A stretch of 64,000 bases of DNA from Bacillus massiliigorillae (lineage in GTDB: Bacteria; Bacillota; Bacilli; Bacillales; DSM-1321): NCBI RefSeq assembly GCF_000380245.2, contig NZ_HG428741.1:159642-223641 (forward strand), read 5' to 3'. Below, one piece after another: positions 7,727-16,539 of this stretch. The position numbers were made by a program, and so were the translations under genes. Below the pieces are notes generated by a model, which made no database searches, was not told the DNA's origin, and worked only from the letters and a program-made list of their open reading frames with translations. Position 1 is the stretch's first letter. Every line of letters starts with the position of its first letter.

Positions 7727-10700
7727 ATGGATTTTGTGCATCTTCACGTTCAGTCGTCTTATAGTTTGCTTGCAAGTACAGTTAAAATTGAAGAATTAGT
7801 ACAACGAGCAAAAATTGATAAAATGCACAGCCTTGCACTTACGGATCGAAATGTGATGTATGGAGTCATTCCTTTTTATAAAGCATGTAAAAAGAACGGA
7901 ATAAAACCGATAATTGGTATGTTAACAGATGTGTTACATGAAGAAGAGCCTTTTCCTCTTCTTTTACTCGCAAAAAATCAAAAAGGTTATTCTAATCTTT
8001 TAAAAATAAGCAGTAGTATACAAACAAAGTCTAAACAAGGCTTACCTTTAAGGTGGTTAAAGGGTTATCGTGAAGGAATAATTGCGATATCACCAGGTAG
8101 TGAGGGCATTATTGAAACACATATAAGAGAAGGCAACAAAGACCAAGCTGTGAGCGCATTACAGACGTTTAAAGAAATATTTGGTTCTGACTCTTTTTAT
8201 TTATCATTGCAAAATATGAATCAATTTGATGAAGAAATCGCTCTACAACAAATCATTCAATTTGCTAATGAAACAGAAACAGAAGTGGTCGCGACTAATC
8301 CTGTTATGTATATGGAAGAAAGTGATGGGCTGGCTTATGATGTATTACGAGCGTTAGAGATTGGTGTGAAATTGTCAGAAGAAGAAACGAAATCAAAACG
8401 TGAACATTATTTTAAGAGTATCACTGAGATGAATGAAGCATTTCAAAAGTATCCTCAATCATTACAAAATAGCGTGCAAATTGCAGAAAAATGTAATGTG
8501 ATGATTGAGTTTCACAGAAGATTGCTTCCTAAATACCCAACGGATCAACCCGCAAATGAATTGCTTAAGCAATTATGCTTGGAAGGTTTCAAGCTGAGAT
8601 ATCCAAATGCTTCAACCTCATACCAAAAGAGGCTTCAATATGAATTATCCGTTATTAATAAAATGAATTTCAGTGATTATTTCTTAATCGTATGGGATTT
8701 TATGAAGTTTGCTAGACAGCAAAAAATATTAACTGGTCCAGGACGTGGGTCAGCAGCAGGCTCAATGGTTGCTTACGTATTGCAAATTACAGATATCGAC
8801 CCGATGAAGCATAATCTTCTATTCGAACGATTTTTAAATCCTGAACGAATTTCTATGCCAGATATTGATATAGATTTCTCGGATATCCGAAGAGATGAAG
8901 TGATTGCGTATGTAGCGAAGAAATATGGGGATGTTCATGTTGCACAAATTATTACGTTTGGTACATTTGCAACGAAAGCGTCATTACGAGATACAGGAAG
9001 AGTATTCGGGTTAAACAGTAAAGAGTTAGATGCTCTCTCGAAAATGGTTCCTCATCGGTTAGGGATTACTATTGAGGAAGCACTCCAAGAATCTCATACG
9101 TTGAAAAGATTCTATGAAGAAAATGAAATGAATAAAAAGCTGATTGATACTGCTATGAAAATAGAAGGGTTACCACGACATACTTCTACCCATGCAGCGG
9201 GAGTGATCATATCTGATGTACCTTTAACAGAAATTATTGCTATTCAAGAAGGACATAATGATGTTCATTTAACTCAGTTTCCAATGGAGTCGTTGGAAGA
9301 GCTTGGACTCTTGAAAATGGATTTTCTTGGTTTGCGAAACTTGACCTTAATGGAAAGAGTGCTAACTTCCATTAGAAAGCGAACCGGAAAGTCATTCGAC
9401 ATTAAGAGTATTCCAATGGATGATCCTCAAACATTTCAAATGCTTGGAAAAGGTGAAACAACTGGAATTTTCCAGTTTGAATCGGAAGGTATGCAAAATG
9501 TACTCATACAGTTAAAGCCTGAACAATTTACAGATCTTGTAGCTGTTAATGCTTTATATCGTCCTGGTCCGATGGAAAATATTCCAACTTATATTCGAAG
9601 AAGGCATGGCGAAGAAAAAATAACATATTTACATCAAGATTTACAGAGTATTTTGCAAAATACGTATGGTATCATTGTTTATCAAGAGCAAATAATGCAA
9701 ATTGCCTCAAAATTTGCTGGTTTTTCATTAGGTCAAGCGGACTTATTGCGACGAGCTGTATCGAAGAAGAAAGGGGATGTCTTAGAAGAGCAAAGGTATT
9801 ATTTCGTACAGGGAAGTTTAAAGCAAGGATATCCACAAGACATAGCAGAGCAAATTTACGATTATATTGTGAAGTTTGCTAATTACGGCTTTAACTTGAG
9901 TCATGCTGCAGCCTACAGTTATATTGCTTATCAGCTAGCTTATTTAAAAGCTCATTATCCACAATTCTTTATGGCATCCTTGATGAGTAGTGCAATCGGA
10001 AATGATAGTAAAATCGCACAGTACGCTAGAGAATTTAAAAAAATGGACCTTTTATTACTAGTTCCTTCTATTAATAAGAGTGAATACGCTTTCATTTCCG
10101 AGGTTGATGGAATTCGCTATAGTTTAGCGGCTATTAAAGGTGTCGGTGGAACGGCTGTTCGAGATATATTGCAGGCACGAAGAGACAAGAAATTTAGTGA
10201 TCTTTTTGACTTTTGTATGCGTGTTTCTTCAAAAGCGGTGAATCGTAAAGTTCTTGAGGCTTTAATCCACGCGGGTGCTTTTGATGAATGGGGAGAGGAT
10301 CGTGCAACGTTATTAGCAAGTCTAGATGTTGCGTTGGATCATGCTGATTTAGTGGCTGGAGATGGTGCGGGCTTGGACCTGTTTTTAGATTCAGAATTTA
10401 ATTTAAAACCAAAGTATGTAGAAGTGGAGCCCATGCCAATAGAGACTAAATTATTGTTTGAGAAAGAAGTTTTAGGACTTTATTTGTCAGATCATCCAGT
10501 AGCTACATACAGTTATTTGTTCAATTACTTCGGTGCTCAAATGTTGTCGCAAGTAAAGCGTGGGAAAGAATCTAAATATGCGGTCGGAGTCTATATAACA
10601 GAGGAAAAAACCATCCGTACAAAAAAAGGAGAGGTTATGGCTTTTTTAACAATTACAGATGAAATTGATGAGATGGAAGCAGTTGTATTTCCGCTTGTTT

Positions 10701-11074
10701 ATAAAAAATATGCTCAGCTCATACAAAAGAACCATATTGTAATGATGCATGGGGCAGTAGAGTCACGAAATGGTAAGCAACAATTTGTTGTTCAAGACGT
10801 ATTTTCTGTAGAGTATCTACAAGAAATGAAAGAAACTACTGTAGAGACACTTTATATAAAAGTAGTAGCTAGCAAACATACAAAAGAGCATTTATTAGCT
10901 ATAAAAAATACGTTGAAGAAATATAAAGGTTCTACAAGAGTGATGTTATATTTTGAAAAAGAAAATAGAACAATGTTACTATCGATGTGGGATTGGGTTA
11001 AACCAGCAGATTCTTTAATAATGCAGCTAAATAGACTAATAGGGGAAAAAAATGTCATAATGAAAAAGATTTAA
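7727..11074 (+). CDS. dnaE: DNA polymerase III alpha subunit DnaE
   Basis: This is the second replicative polymerase of Firmicutes; it extends RNA primers before handing over to PolC. The 1115 residues equal the B. subtilis DnaE length. In order: PHP domain (about 1-270, starting DFVHLHVQSSYS); the catalytic palm with GPGRGSAAGSMVAYVLQ (about 340) and PDIDIDFSD (about 378-386) carrying the catalytic aspartates; the thumb/fingers and beta-clamp-binding region; then helix-hairpin-helix and an OB-fold in the last 250 residues. The start ATG at 7727 follows AGGAGGG. It sits alone between ytrH and ytsJ. All diagnostic motifs look intact. Confidence 0.98.
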   Translation: MDFVHLHVQSSYSLLASTVKIEELVQRAKIDKMHSLALTDRNVMYGVIPFYKACKKNGIKPIIGMLTDVLHEEEPFPLLLLAKNQKGYSNLLKISSSIQTKSKQGLPLRWLKGYREGIIAISPGSEGIIETHIREGNKDQAVSALQTFKEIFGSDSFYLSLQNMNQFDEEIALQQIIQFANETETEVVATNPVMYMEESDGLAYDVLRALEIGVKLSEEETKSKREHYFKSITEMNEAFQKYPQSLQNSVQIAEKCNVMIEFHRRLLPKYPTDQPANELLKQLCLEGFKLRYPNASTSYQKRLQYELSVINKMNFSDYFLIVWDFMKFARQQKILTGPGRGSAAGSMVAYVLQITDIDPMKHNLLFERFLNPERISMPDIDIDFSDIRRDEVIAYVAKKYGDVHVAQIITFGTFATKASLRDTGRVFGLNSKELDALSKMVPHRLGITIEEALQESHTLKRFYEENEMNKKLIDTAMKIEGLPRHTSTHAAGVIISDVPLTEIIAIQEGHNDVHLTQFPMESLEELGLLKMDFLGLRNLTLMERVLTSIRKRTGKSFDIKSIPMDDPQTFQMLGKGETTGIFQFESEGMQNVLIQLKPEQFTDLVAVNALYRPGPMENIPTYIRRRHGEEKITYLHQDLQSILQNTYGIIVYQEQIMQIASKFAGFSLGQADLLRRAVSKKKGDVLEEQRYYFVQGSLKQGYPQDIAEQIYDYIVKFANYGFNLSHAAAYSYIAYQLAYLKAHYPQFFMASLMSSAIGNDSKIAQYAREFKKMDLLLLVPSINKSEYAFISEVDGIRYSLAAIKGVGGTAVRDILQARRDKKFSDLFDFCMRVSSKAVNRKVLEALIHAGAFDEWGEDRATLLASLDVALDHADLVAGDGAGLDLFLDSEFNLKPKYVEVEPMPIETKLLFEKEVLGLYLSDHPVATYSYLFNYFGAQMLSQVKRGKESKYAVGVYITEEKTIRTKKGEVMAFLTITDEIDEMEAVVFPLVYKKYAQLIQKNHIVMMHGAVESRNGKQQFVVQDVFSVEYLQEMKETTVETLYIKVVASKHTKEHLLAIKNTLKKYKGSTRVMLYFEKENRTMLLSMWDWVKPADSLIMQLNRLIGEKNVIMKKI

Positions 11075-11199
11075 TCTTTACATCTTTTGAAGATATGTTA
11101 TAGTGAAATATATTGAAACGTGGTCTGACCACTTAATGGTTTCTATAAGGATGGTATAGATTTGGTTTCCCTTTTGTAAATAATAAGGAGTGAGATTCA

Positions 11200-12432
11200 A
11201 TGACTTTAAGAGAACAGGCTTTACATATACACAGTATAAACAAAGGCAAATTAGAAACAGTTTCAAAAGTTCCAGTAAGAAATGCAGAAGATTTAAGCTT
11301 AGCTTATTCACCAGGGGTAGCAGAGCCTTGTAAAGAAATTTACGATAAGCCTGAAACGGTGTATGAGTACACGATGAAAGGGAATACTGTAGCAGTAGTA
11401 TCTGATGGAACAGCAGTTCTAGGATTAGGGAATATAGGTCCTGAAGCAGCTTTACCAGTAATGGAAGGTAAAGCTGTGTTATTTAAAAGCTTTGCTGGTG
11501 TTGATGCATTCCCAATTTGTTTAAGTTCAACAGATATCGATAAGATTGTTGAAACAGTTAAATTGTTAGAGCCGAATTTTGGTGGCGTAAACTTAGAAGA
11601 TATCGCAGCGCCTAACTGCTTTGCGATTGAAGAACGTTTAAAGAAGGAAACAAATATTCCAGTTTTTCATGATGATCAACATGGGACTGCAATTGTAACA
11701 GTTGCTGGCTTATTGAATGCTTTAAAACTTGCAGGTAAATCACTATCAGAAGTGAAAATTGTCGCTAATGGTGCAGGAGCTGCAGGTATTGCTATTATCA
11801 AATTATTATTCACGTATGGTGTACGTGATGTTATTATGTGCGATTCTAAAGGGGCTATTTATGAGGGTCGCAAAGAAGGTATGAACGAAATAAAAGAAAA
11901 AATTTCAAAGATTACTAATCGTAATAAATTGACTGGTAGTCTAAGTGAAGTAATAAAGGGTGCTGATGTTTTTATTGGTGTATCAGTAGCAGGTGGATTA
12001 ACACCAGATAACGTTCGTAGCATGAATGATAATCCAATTATTTTTGCTATGGCGAATCCAACTCCTGAAATTATGCCAAATGAAGCAAAAGAAGCTGGTG
12101 CACTTGTTGTTGGGACAGGAAGATCTGATTTCCCTAACCAAGTAAATAATGTATTAGCGTTCCCAGGTATTTTCCGTGGAGCTCTTGACGTTCGAGCAAC
12201 GCATATTAATGAAAAAATGAAGATGGCCGCTGTAGAAGCAATTGCTAGTTTGGTAAATCCAGATGAATTAAGTACGGATTATGTCATTCCGGGACCTTTT
12301 GACCCTCGTGTTGCACCAGAAGTTGCAGCTGCGGTTGCGAAAGCAGCTATGGAAACAGGTGTGGCAAGAATTAAGGTGGACCCACAAGATGTAAAAGCGA
12401 AAACAGCGGAACTCGCAATTATTGGAAAGTAG
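11200..12432 (+). CDS. ytsJ: NAD(P)-dependent malic enzyme YtsJ
   Basis: This enzyme oxidatively decarboxylates malate to pyruvate in the cytoplasm. Its 410 residues match the short bacterial malic enzymes. The malic N-domain carries SLAYSPGVAEPCKEI (about 31-45) and the Tyr/Lys/Asp catalytic region up to FHDDQHGTA (about 150-158). The Rossmann domain begins IVANGAGAAGIAI (about 187). YtsJ is described as the main NADPH-producing malic enzyme of B. subtilis; cofactor choice cannot be proved from sequence here. The ATG follows AAGGAGTG. A GntR-type regulator starts only 10 bases downstream, so both are likely on one mRNA. Confidence 0.93.
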   Translation: MTLREQALHIHSINKGKLETVSKVPVRNAEDLSLAYSPGVAEPCKEIYDKPETVYEYTMKGNTVAVVSDGTAVLGLGNIGPEAALPVMEGKAVLFKSFAGVDAFPICLSSTDIDKIVETVKLLEPNFGGVNLEDIAAPNCFAIEERLKKETNIPVFHDDQHGTAIVTVAGLLNALKLAGKSLSEVKIVANGAGAAGIAIIKLLFTYGVRDVIMCDSKGAIYEGRKEGMNEIKEKISKITNRNKLTGSLSEVIKGADVFIGVSVAGGLTPDNVRSMNDNPIIFAMANPTPEIMPNEAKEAGALVVGTGRSDFPNQVNNVLAFPGIFRGALDVRATHINEKMKMAAVEAIASLVNPDELSTDYVIPGPFDPRVAPEVAAAVAKAAMETGVARIKVDPQDVKAKTAELAIIGK

Positions 12433-12442
12433 TGAAATTTGA

Positions 12443-13075
12443 GTGGGAAAAACTTGTAAATCCTCTTCTAAAGTATATTTAGACATCGTAGAACAACTGA
12501 AAAATATGATAGAAGAAGACGGTCTTCGACCAGGAGATAAAATACCGTCTGAACGAGAATTATCAGAGCGTCTGCAAGCAGGACGCTCTTCTGTTAGGGA
12601 AGCTTTGCGTGCATTGGAACTTCTCGGTTTGATTGAAACGAAAAGAGGAGAAGGGACTTTTGTAAAAGACTTTCAAGATCATAAGCTAGTAGAAATATTA
12701 GGTGGATTCTTTTTAAAAGAAGATAAAACAAAAGAGAAGCTAACAGAGACAAAACATTGTATTGAATTGAACTGTTTGCAGCTTGCTATTAAGGATGCTT
12801 CAAACAGTGAAATTGAATCAATCATTCAATGGGTGAGCAATCATGAATTTGATGATTTCGATTTTTTTCAACAAATAGCTTCCGTACATGACAATCGTCT
12901 TATGGCACGAATTTGGATGGCACTTGGAAGCTATGAGAAATCAGTTTCTCCTACCACTCAAGTTACTACAAAAGAACCTTATTTATTGTTGCTGAAAAAT
13001 ATTAAACAACGTAACGAACAAAAAGTTGTACACATATATGTTAATGATTTAAGAAATATGTCGAGAAGTGATTGA
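12443..13075 (+). CDS. GntR/FadR-family transcriptional regulator
   Basis: This 210-residue regulator has a winged helix-turn-helix at residues about 8-75 (KIPSERELSERL, then GRSSVREALRALELLGLIET and GEGTFV), the clear FadR-subfamily signature. The all-helical C-terminal effector domain is shorter and less typical than a full FCD domain and shows no obvious metal-binding His set. The start is GTG 12443 with only a weak ribosome site, consistent with coupling to ytsJ 10 bases upstream. Its place between malic enzyme and accDA suggests control of pyruvate or malonyl-CoA supply, but its ligand is unknown. Confidence 0.88.
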   Translation: MGKTCKSSSKVYLDIVEQLKNMIEEDGLRPGDKIPSERELSERLQAGRSSVREALRALELLGLIETKRGEGTFVKDFQDHKLVEILGGFFLKEDKTKEKLTETKHCIELNCLQLAIKDASNSEIESIIQWVSNHEFDDFDFFQQIASVHDNRLMARIWMALGSYEKSVSPTTQVTTKEPYLLLLKNIKQRNEQKVVHIYVNDLRNMSRSD

Positions 13076-13169
13076 CATATTTTTGCAATTTTCTCCGAAT
13101 GTTTCCTGTAAAATATAGGACATGCGTAATGCTATAGTAAGTTGATTTACAACAAAAGGGGGAATCCTC

Positions 13170-14054
13170 TTGTTTAAAGAGCTATTTTCGAAGCCGAAAA
13201 ATAAGAAAAAGAAATATGCCACAATTCCTTCTGAACGAAGTCTACAAGATGTTCCGGAAGGGATTATGACAAAGTGTCCAGAATGTAAAAAAATCATGTA
13301 TACAAAAGACTTAGCCAAAAATGAAAAGGTTTGTTCACATTGTGGATATCACCATCGACTAAATGCTTACGAAAGAATAGAGTGTACGTTGGATCATGGT
13401 ACGTTTGTTGAATATGATGCTGATTTAATATCTGATAATCCTCTTCAATTCCCTGATTACGAAAAGAAACTAGAAGGTGATCGTAAGAAGACGAAGATGA
13501 ACGAAGCTATTGTAACTGGTGAGGGTGCAATAGAAGGTATTAATGTTGTTATTGCTGTAATGGATGCTAATTTCCGTATGGCCAGCATGGGTTCTGTTGT
13601 TGGTGAGAAAATTACACGTGCAGTTGAGCAGGCGCGCTCGAAAAAAGTACCGTTTATTATTTTTACAGCTTCTGGTGGAGCGAGAATGCAAGAAGGTATA
13701 TTGAGCTTAATGCAAATGGCTAAAACAAGTGTGGCGCTTAAGCATTTCAGTGATGAGGGTGGTTTATTCATTTCTGTAATGACACATCCGACGACAGGAG
13801 GAGTGTCTGCAAGTTTTGCTTCTCTAGGAGACTATAACTTTGCAGAGCCACAAGCGTTAATTGGATTTGCTGGCAGAAGTGTCATTGAGCAAACCATCGG
13901 TGAGAAGCTTCCTGAAGATTTTCAAACTGCTGAATTTGTTTTAAAACATGGTCAGCTAGATGCTGTGATTCCACGCTTGGAAATGAAAGGGAAATTAGCG
14001 TTTGTTCTGAAAATACATCAGCCAGGTGGTGAATTACAATGGTTGGAGAACTAG
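13170..14054 (+). CDS. accD: Acetyl-CoA carboxylase carboxyltransferase subunit beta
   Basis: AccD and AccA form the carboxyltransferase that makes malonyl-CoA, the first committed step of fatty acid synthesis. The 294-residue protein carries a four-cysteine zinc ribbon (C36, C39, C55, C58) and then a crotonase-type core with VVGEKI, SGGARMQEG (about 168-176) and a glycine-rich PTTGGVSASFA oxyanion loop. Translation begins at TTG 13170 behind AAAGGGGG. The end overlaps the start of accA by 16 bases, so the two are translated together. Confidence 0.97.
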   Translation: MFKELFSKPKNKKKKYATIPSERSLQDVPEGIMTKCPECKKIMYTKDLAKNEKVCSHCGYHHRLNAYERIECTLDHGTFVEYDADLISDNPLQFPDYEKKLEGDRKKTKMNEAIVTGEGAIEGINVVIAVMDANFRMASMGSVVGEKITRAVEQARSKKVPFIIFTASGGARMQEGILSLMQMAKTSVALKHFSDEGGLFISVMTHPTTGGVSASFASLGDYNFAEPQALIGFAGRSVIEQTIGEKLPEDFQTAEFVLKHGQLDAVIPRLEMKGKLAFVLKIHQPGGELQWLEN

Positions 14055-15016
14055 AATTCGAGCGTCCAGTAATGGATTTGCGTAGAAAAATAGACGAACT
14101 AAAAAAGATTACACAAGAAGCAGATGTAGATTTATCTTTTGAAATTGAGAAACTGGAGAAAAGACTAGAAAAGCTTGAAAATGATGTTTATGCAAATATC
14201 AAGCCGTGGGACCGTGTCCAAATTGCTAGATTTCCCTCTAGACCTACAACCCTTGAATATATCTCTCATTTGTTTACAGATTTCTTTGAATGCCATGGTG
14301 ATCGCTGCTTTAGTGATGACGCAGCTATTGTTGGGGGAGTAGCTTTCTATAGAGGGTTGCCAGTAACAGTGATAGGTCATCAACGTGGGCGTGATACAAA
14401 GGAAAATATTCGTAGAAATTTTGGTATGCCACATCCTGAAGGATATCGTAAAGCACTTCGTTTAATGAAGCAAGCTGAGAAATTTAACCGACCAATTATA
14501 TGTTTTATTGATACAAAAGGTGCGTATCCAGGGAAAGCTGCTGAAGAGCGAGGACAGAGTGAAGCAATCGCAAGAAATTTATTTGAGATGGCTAGCTTAA
14601 ATGTACCCATTATTACAATGGTAATTGGAGAAGGCGGTAGTGGTGGAGCACTTGCATTAGGTGTTGGTGACCGTATTATTATGCTTGAAAACTCCATTTA
14701 CTCGGTTATTACGCCAGAAGGTGCTGCCACAATTCTATGGAAAGATGCTAGTCTTTCTAAGAAAGCTGCAGAAAGTATGAAAATAACAGCGCCAGATATT
14801 AAGAGTGTGGGCGTTGCAGATAAAGTGGTCAAGGAAGTTAAAGGCGGAGCTCATCGCAATGTAGAAGAACAGGCAGCGTTGATTGATGAAGTACTTTACT
14901 CAAACTTAATGGAATTATTACAAAAAGAACAGGCAGAATTAATACAAGAAAGATATGATAAATTTAGAAATATTGGACAGTTCTCTGTTTCTAAGCCTTA
15001 TTCTGAGGTGAAATAA
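14039..15016 (+). CDS. accA: Acetyl-CoA carboxylase carboxyltransferase subunit alpha
   Basis: This 325-residue partner of AccD has the length of B. subtilis AccA. An N-terminal coiled helix (about 10-50) is followed by the crotonase-like core with VIGHQRGRDTKENIRRNFG, DTKGAYPGKAAEERGQSE and the GEGGSGGALALG loop that binds the CoA ester. The ATG at 14039 lies inside the accD 3' end with GGTGG just upstream, which supports coupled synthesis of equal amounts. A strong terminator follows. Confidence 0.97.
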   Translation: MVGELEFERPVMDLRRKIDELKKITQEADVDLSFEIEKLEKRLEKLENDVYANIKPWDRVQIARFPSRPTTLEYISHLFTDFFECHGDRCFSDDAAIVGGVAFYRGLPVTVIGHQRGRDTKENIRRNFGMPHPEGYRKALRLMKQAEKFNRPIICFIDTKGAYPGKAAEERGQSEAIARNLFEMASLNVPIITMVIGEGGSGGALALGVGDRIIMLENSIYSVITPEGAATILWKDASLSKKAAESMKITAPDIKSVGVADKVVKEVKGGAHRNVEEQAALIDEVLYSNLMELLQKEQAELIQERYDKFRNIGQFSVSKPYSEVK

Positions 15017-15045
15017 TAAAGTTTGTTCAACGCTCTAAATATGCC

Positions 15046-15088
15046 AAATCCCACAGAAAATTTTAAAATTTCTGTGGGATTTATTGTT
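15046..15088 (+). terminator. accDA terminator
   Basis: A 14-bp perfect stem, AAATCCCACAGAAA / TTTCTGTGGGATTT, with a 9-base AT loop is followed by a short T-rich tail. It ends the accDA transcript. Confidence 0.9.
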
Positions 15089-15529
15089 GTAATCTGTGAT
15101 TTTTCCCATTAGTGATTGTATTGATAATATTTTGAAAAAACGCACTCTGGTTACGCTTACAGTGGGAATCTAGACATTTATTACAAATATAATTAAAAAA
15201 TAATGAACAGTAGAATTAAGAAAATTTAAATATTGTTAATTCATTCACATACAGGGTTTACGAAAAGCGAAAAGTCATTTAGAATGTATAGCTAGTAAGA
15301 GAATGTACCTTATTAGTAAAAGATTCTCTCGCTTAAGTAAGGAATTTTTTAAAGAGCTTTCATAAATTTTCGTTATGTGACAAATGATAAATTTGATTAG
15401 TATCATGTTTTTTGTCATTACGAAGATAGGATGATTGGAATAGTTCAAGTCATACATAGCAAAATCACATGATTTACATTTTGTCCATTTATTCCTAAAA
15501 AAGTTGAATAAATTACAGAGGTGAAGATT
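15089..15529. other. AT-rich region upstream of pfkA
   Basis: About 440 bases hold no credible gene. The stretch is strongly AT-rich. It contains a possible small hairpin around 15290-15340 (AGAGAATGTACC ... GATTCTCTCGC) and the ribosome site AGAGGTG of pfkA. A weak promoter-like TTTACA lies at 15473-15478, but its partner box (TAAAAA) is poor, so no promoter is called. Confidence 0.5.
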
Positions 15530-16489
15530 TTGAAAAGAATAGGTGTTTTAACAAGTGGTGGAGATGCACCAGGAATGAACGCAGCCGTACGTGCTGTTGT
15601 ACGTAAAGCAATCTACCATAACATAGAAGTATATGGTATTTATCAAGGATATCAAGGCTTAATGAATGGATCAATTAAGAAACTAGAGCTTGGCTCTGTT
15701 GGTGATATCGTTCAACGCGGTGGGACAATGCTTTTCTCTGCACGTTGTTTGGAATTTAAAACAAAAGAAGGACAACTGCAAGGAATTGAGCAATTAAAGA
15801 AACATGGCATTGATGGATTAGTTGTAATTGGTGGAGATGGTTCTTACATGGGTGCTAAAGCACTTACAGAACATGGCTTCCCATGCATCGGTGTTCCTGG
15901 AACAATTGATAACGATATTCCTGGAACTGAATTTACAATTGGATTCGATACGGCTTTAAATACAGTAATTGACGCTATTGATAAAATTCGTGATACTGCA
16001 ACATCTCACGAAAGAACATATGTAGTTGAAGTAATGGGTAGAAACGCTGGAGATATCGCATTGTGGGCAGGTCTTGCAGGTGGTGCAGAAAGTATTCTAA
16101 TTCCAGAAGCGGACTATGATATTAACGATATCGTTCAAAAACTACAAAGAGGTCACGAGCGTGGTAAGAAGCACAGCATTATCATCGTAGCTGAAGGTGT
16201 AGGAAGCGGCGTTGAAATCGGTAAGCAAATCGAAGAAATGACGAATTTAGATACGCGTGTAACAGTTCTTGGACACGTGCAACGTGGTGGTTCTCCGACA
16301 GCTGTAGACCGTGTACTAGCTAGCCGTCTTGGAGCATATGCGGTTGAATTGCTTCTTGAAGGTAAAGGTGGACGTGCTGTTGGTATTGAGAAGAATCAAT
16401 TAGTTGATTATGATATTATTGAAGCATTAGCAAGAAAACACCAAATTAATATGGATATGTACAAATTATCACAAGAATTATCTATTTAA
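15530..16489 (+). CDS. pfkA: 6-phosphofructokinase
   Basis: PfkA phosphorylates fructose 6-phosphate with ATP, the committed step of glycolysis. The product is 319 residues with the usual N-terminus MKRIGVLTSGGDAPGMNAAV. Other motifs are GGDGSYMGA (ATP site), PGTIDNDIPGTE (catalytic TIDND) and VLGHVQRGGSPTA (allosteric and substrate arginine region). The frame is open further upstream, but the TTG at 15530 has an ideal ribosome site (AGAGGTG, 6 bases away) and gives the family's exact N-terminus. It lies 50 bases before pyk, forming the usual pfkA-pyk operon. Confidence 0.97.
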   Translation: MKRIGVLTSGGDAPGMNAAVRAVVRKAIYHNIEVYGIYQGYQGLMNGSIKKLELGSVGDIVQRGGTMLFSARCLEFKTKEGQLQGIEQLKKHGIDGLVVIGGDGSYMGAKALTEHGFPCIGVPGTIDNDIPGTEFTIGFDTALNTVIDAIDKIRDTATSHERTYVVEVMGRNAGDIALWAGLAGGAESILIPEADYDINDIVQKLQRGHERGKKHSIIIVAEGVGSGVEIGKQIEEMTNLDTRVTVLGHVQRGGSPTAVDRVLASRLGAYAVELLLEGKGGRAVGIEKNQLVDYDIIEALARKHQINMDMYKLSQELSI

Positions 16490-16539
16490 TTTTAGTGCAA
16501 GATATTTTTTTACAACATTAAAGGAGGCTATTTAGCCAA

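Noticed and set aside
7485..7775. A 96-residue minus-strand frame before and over the dnaE start
   Set aside because: It overlaps dnaE, has no ribosome site, and its composition is not protein-like.
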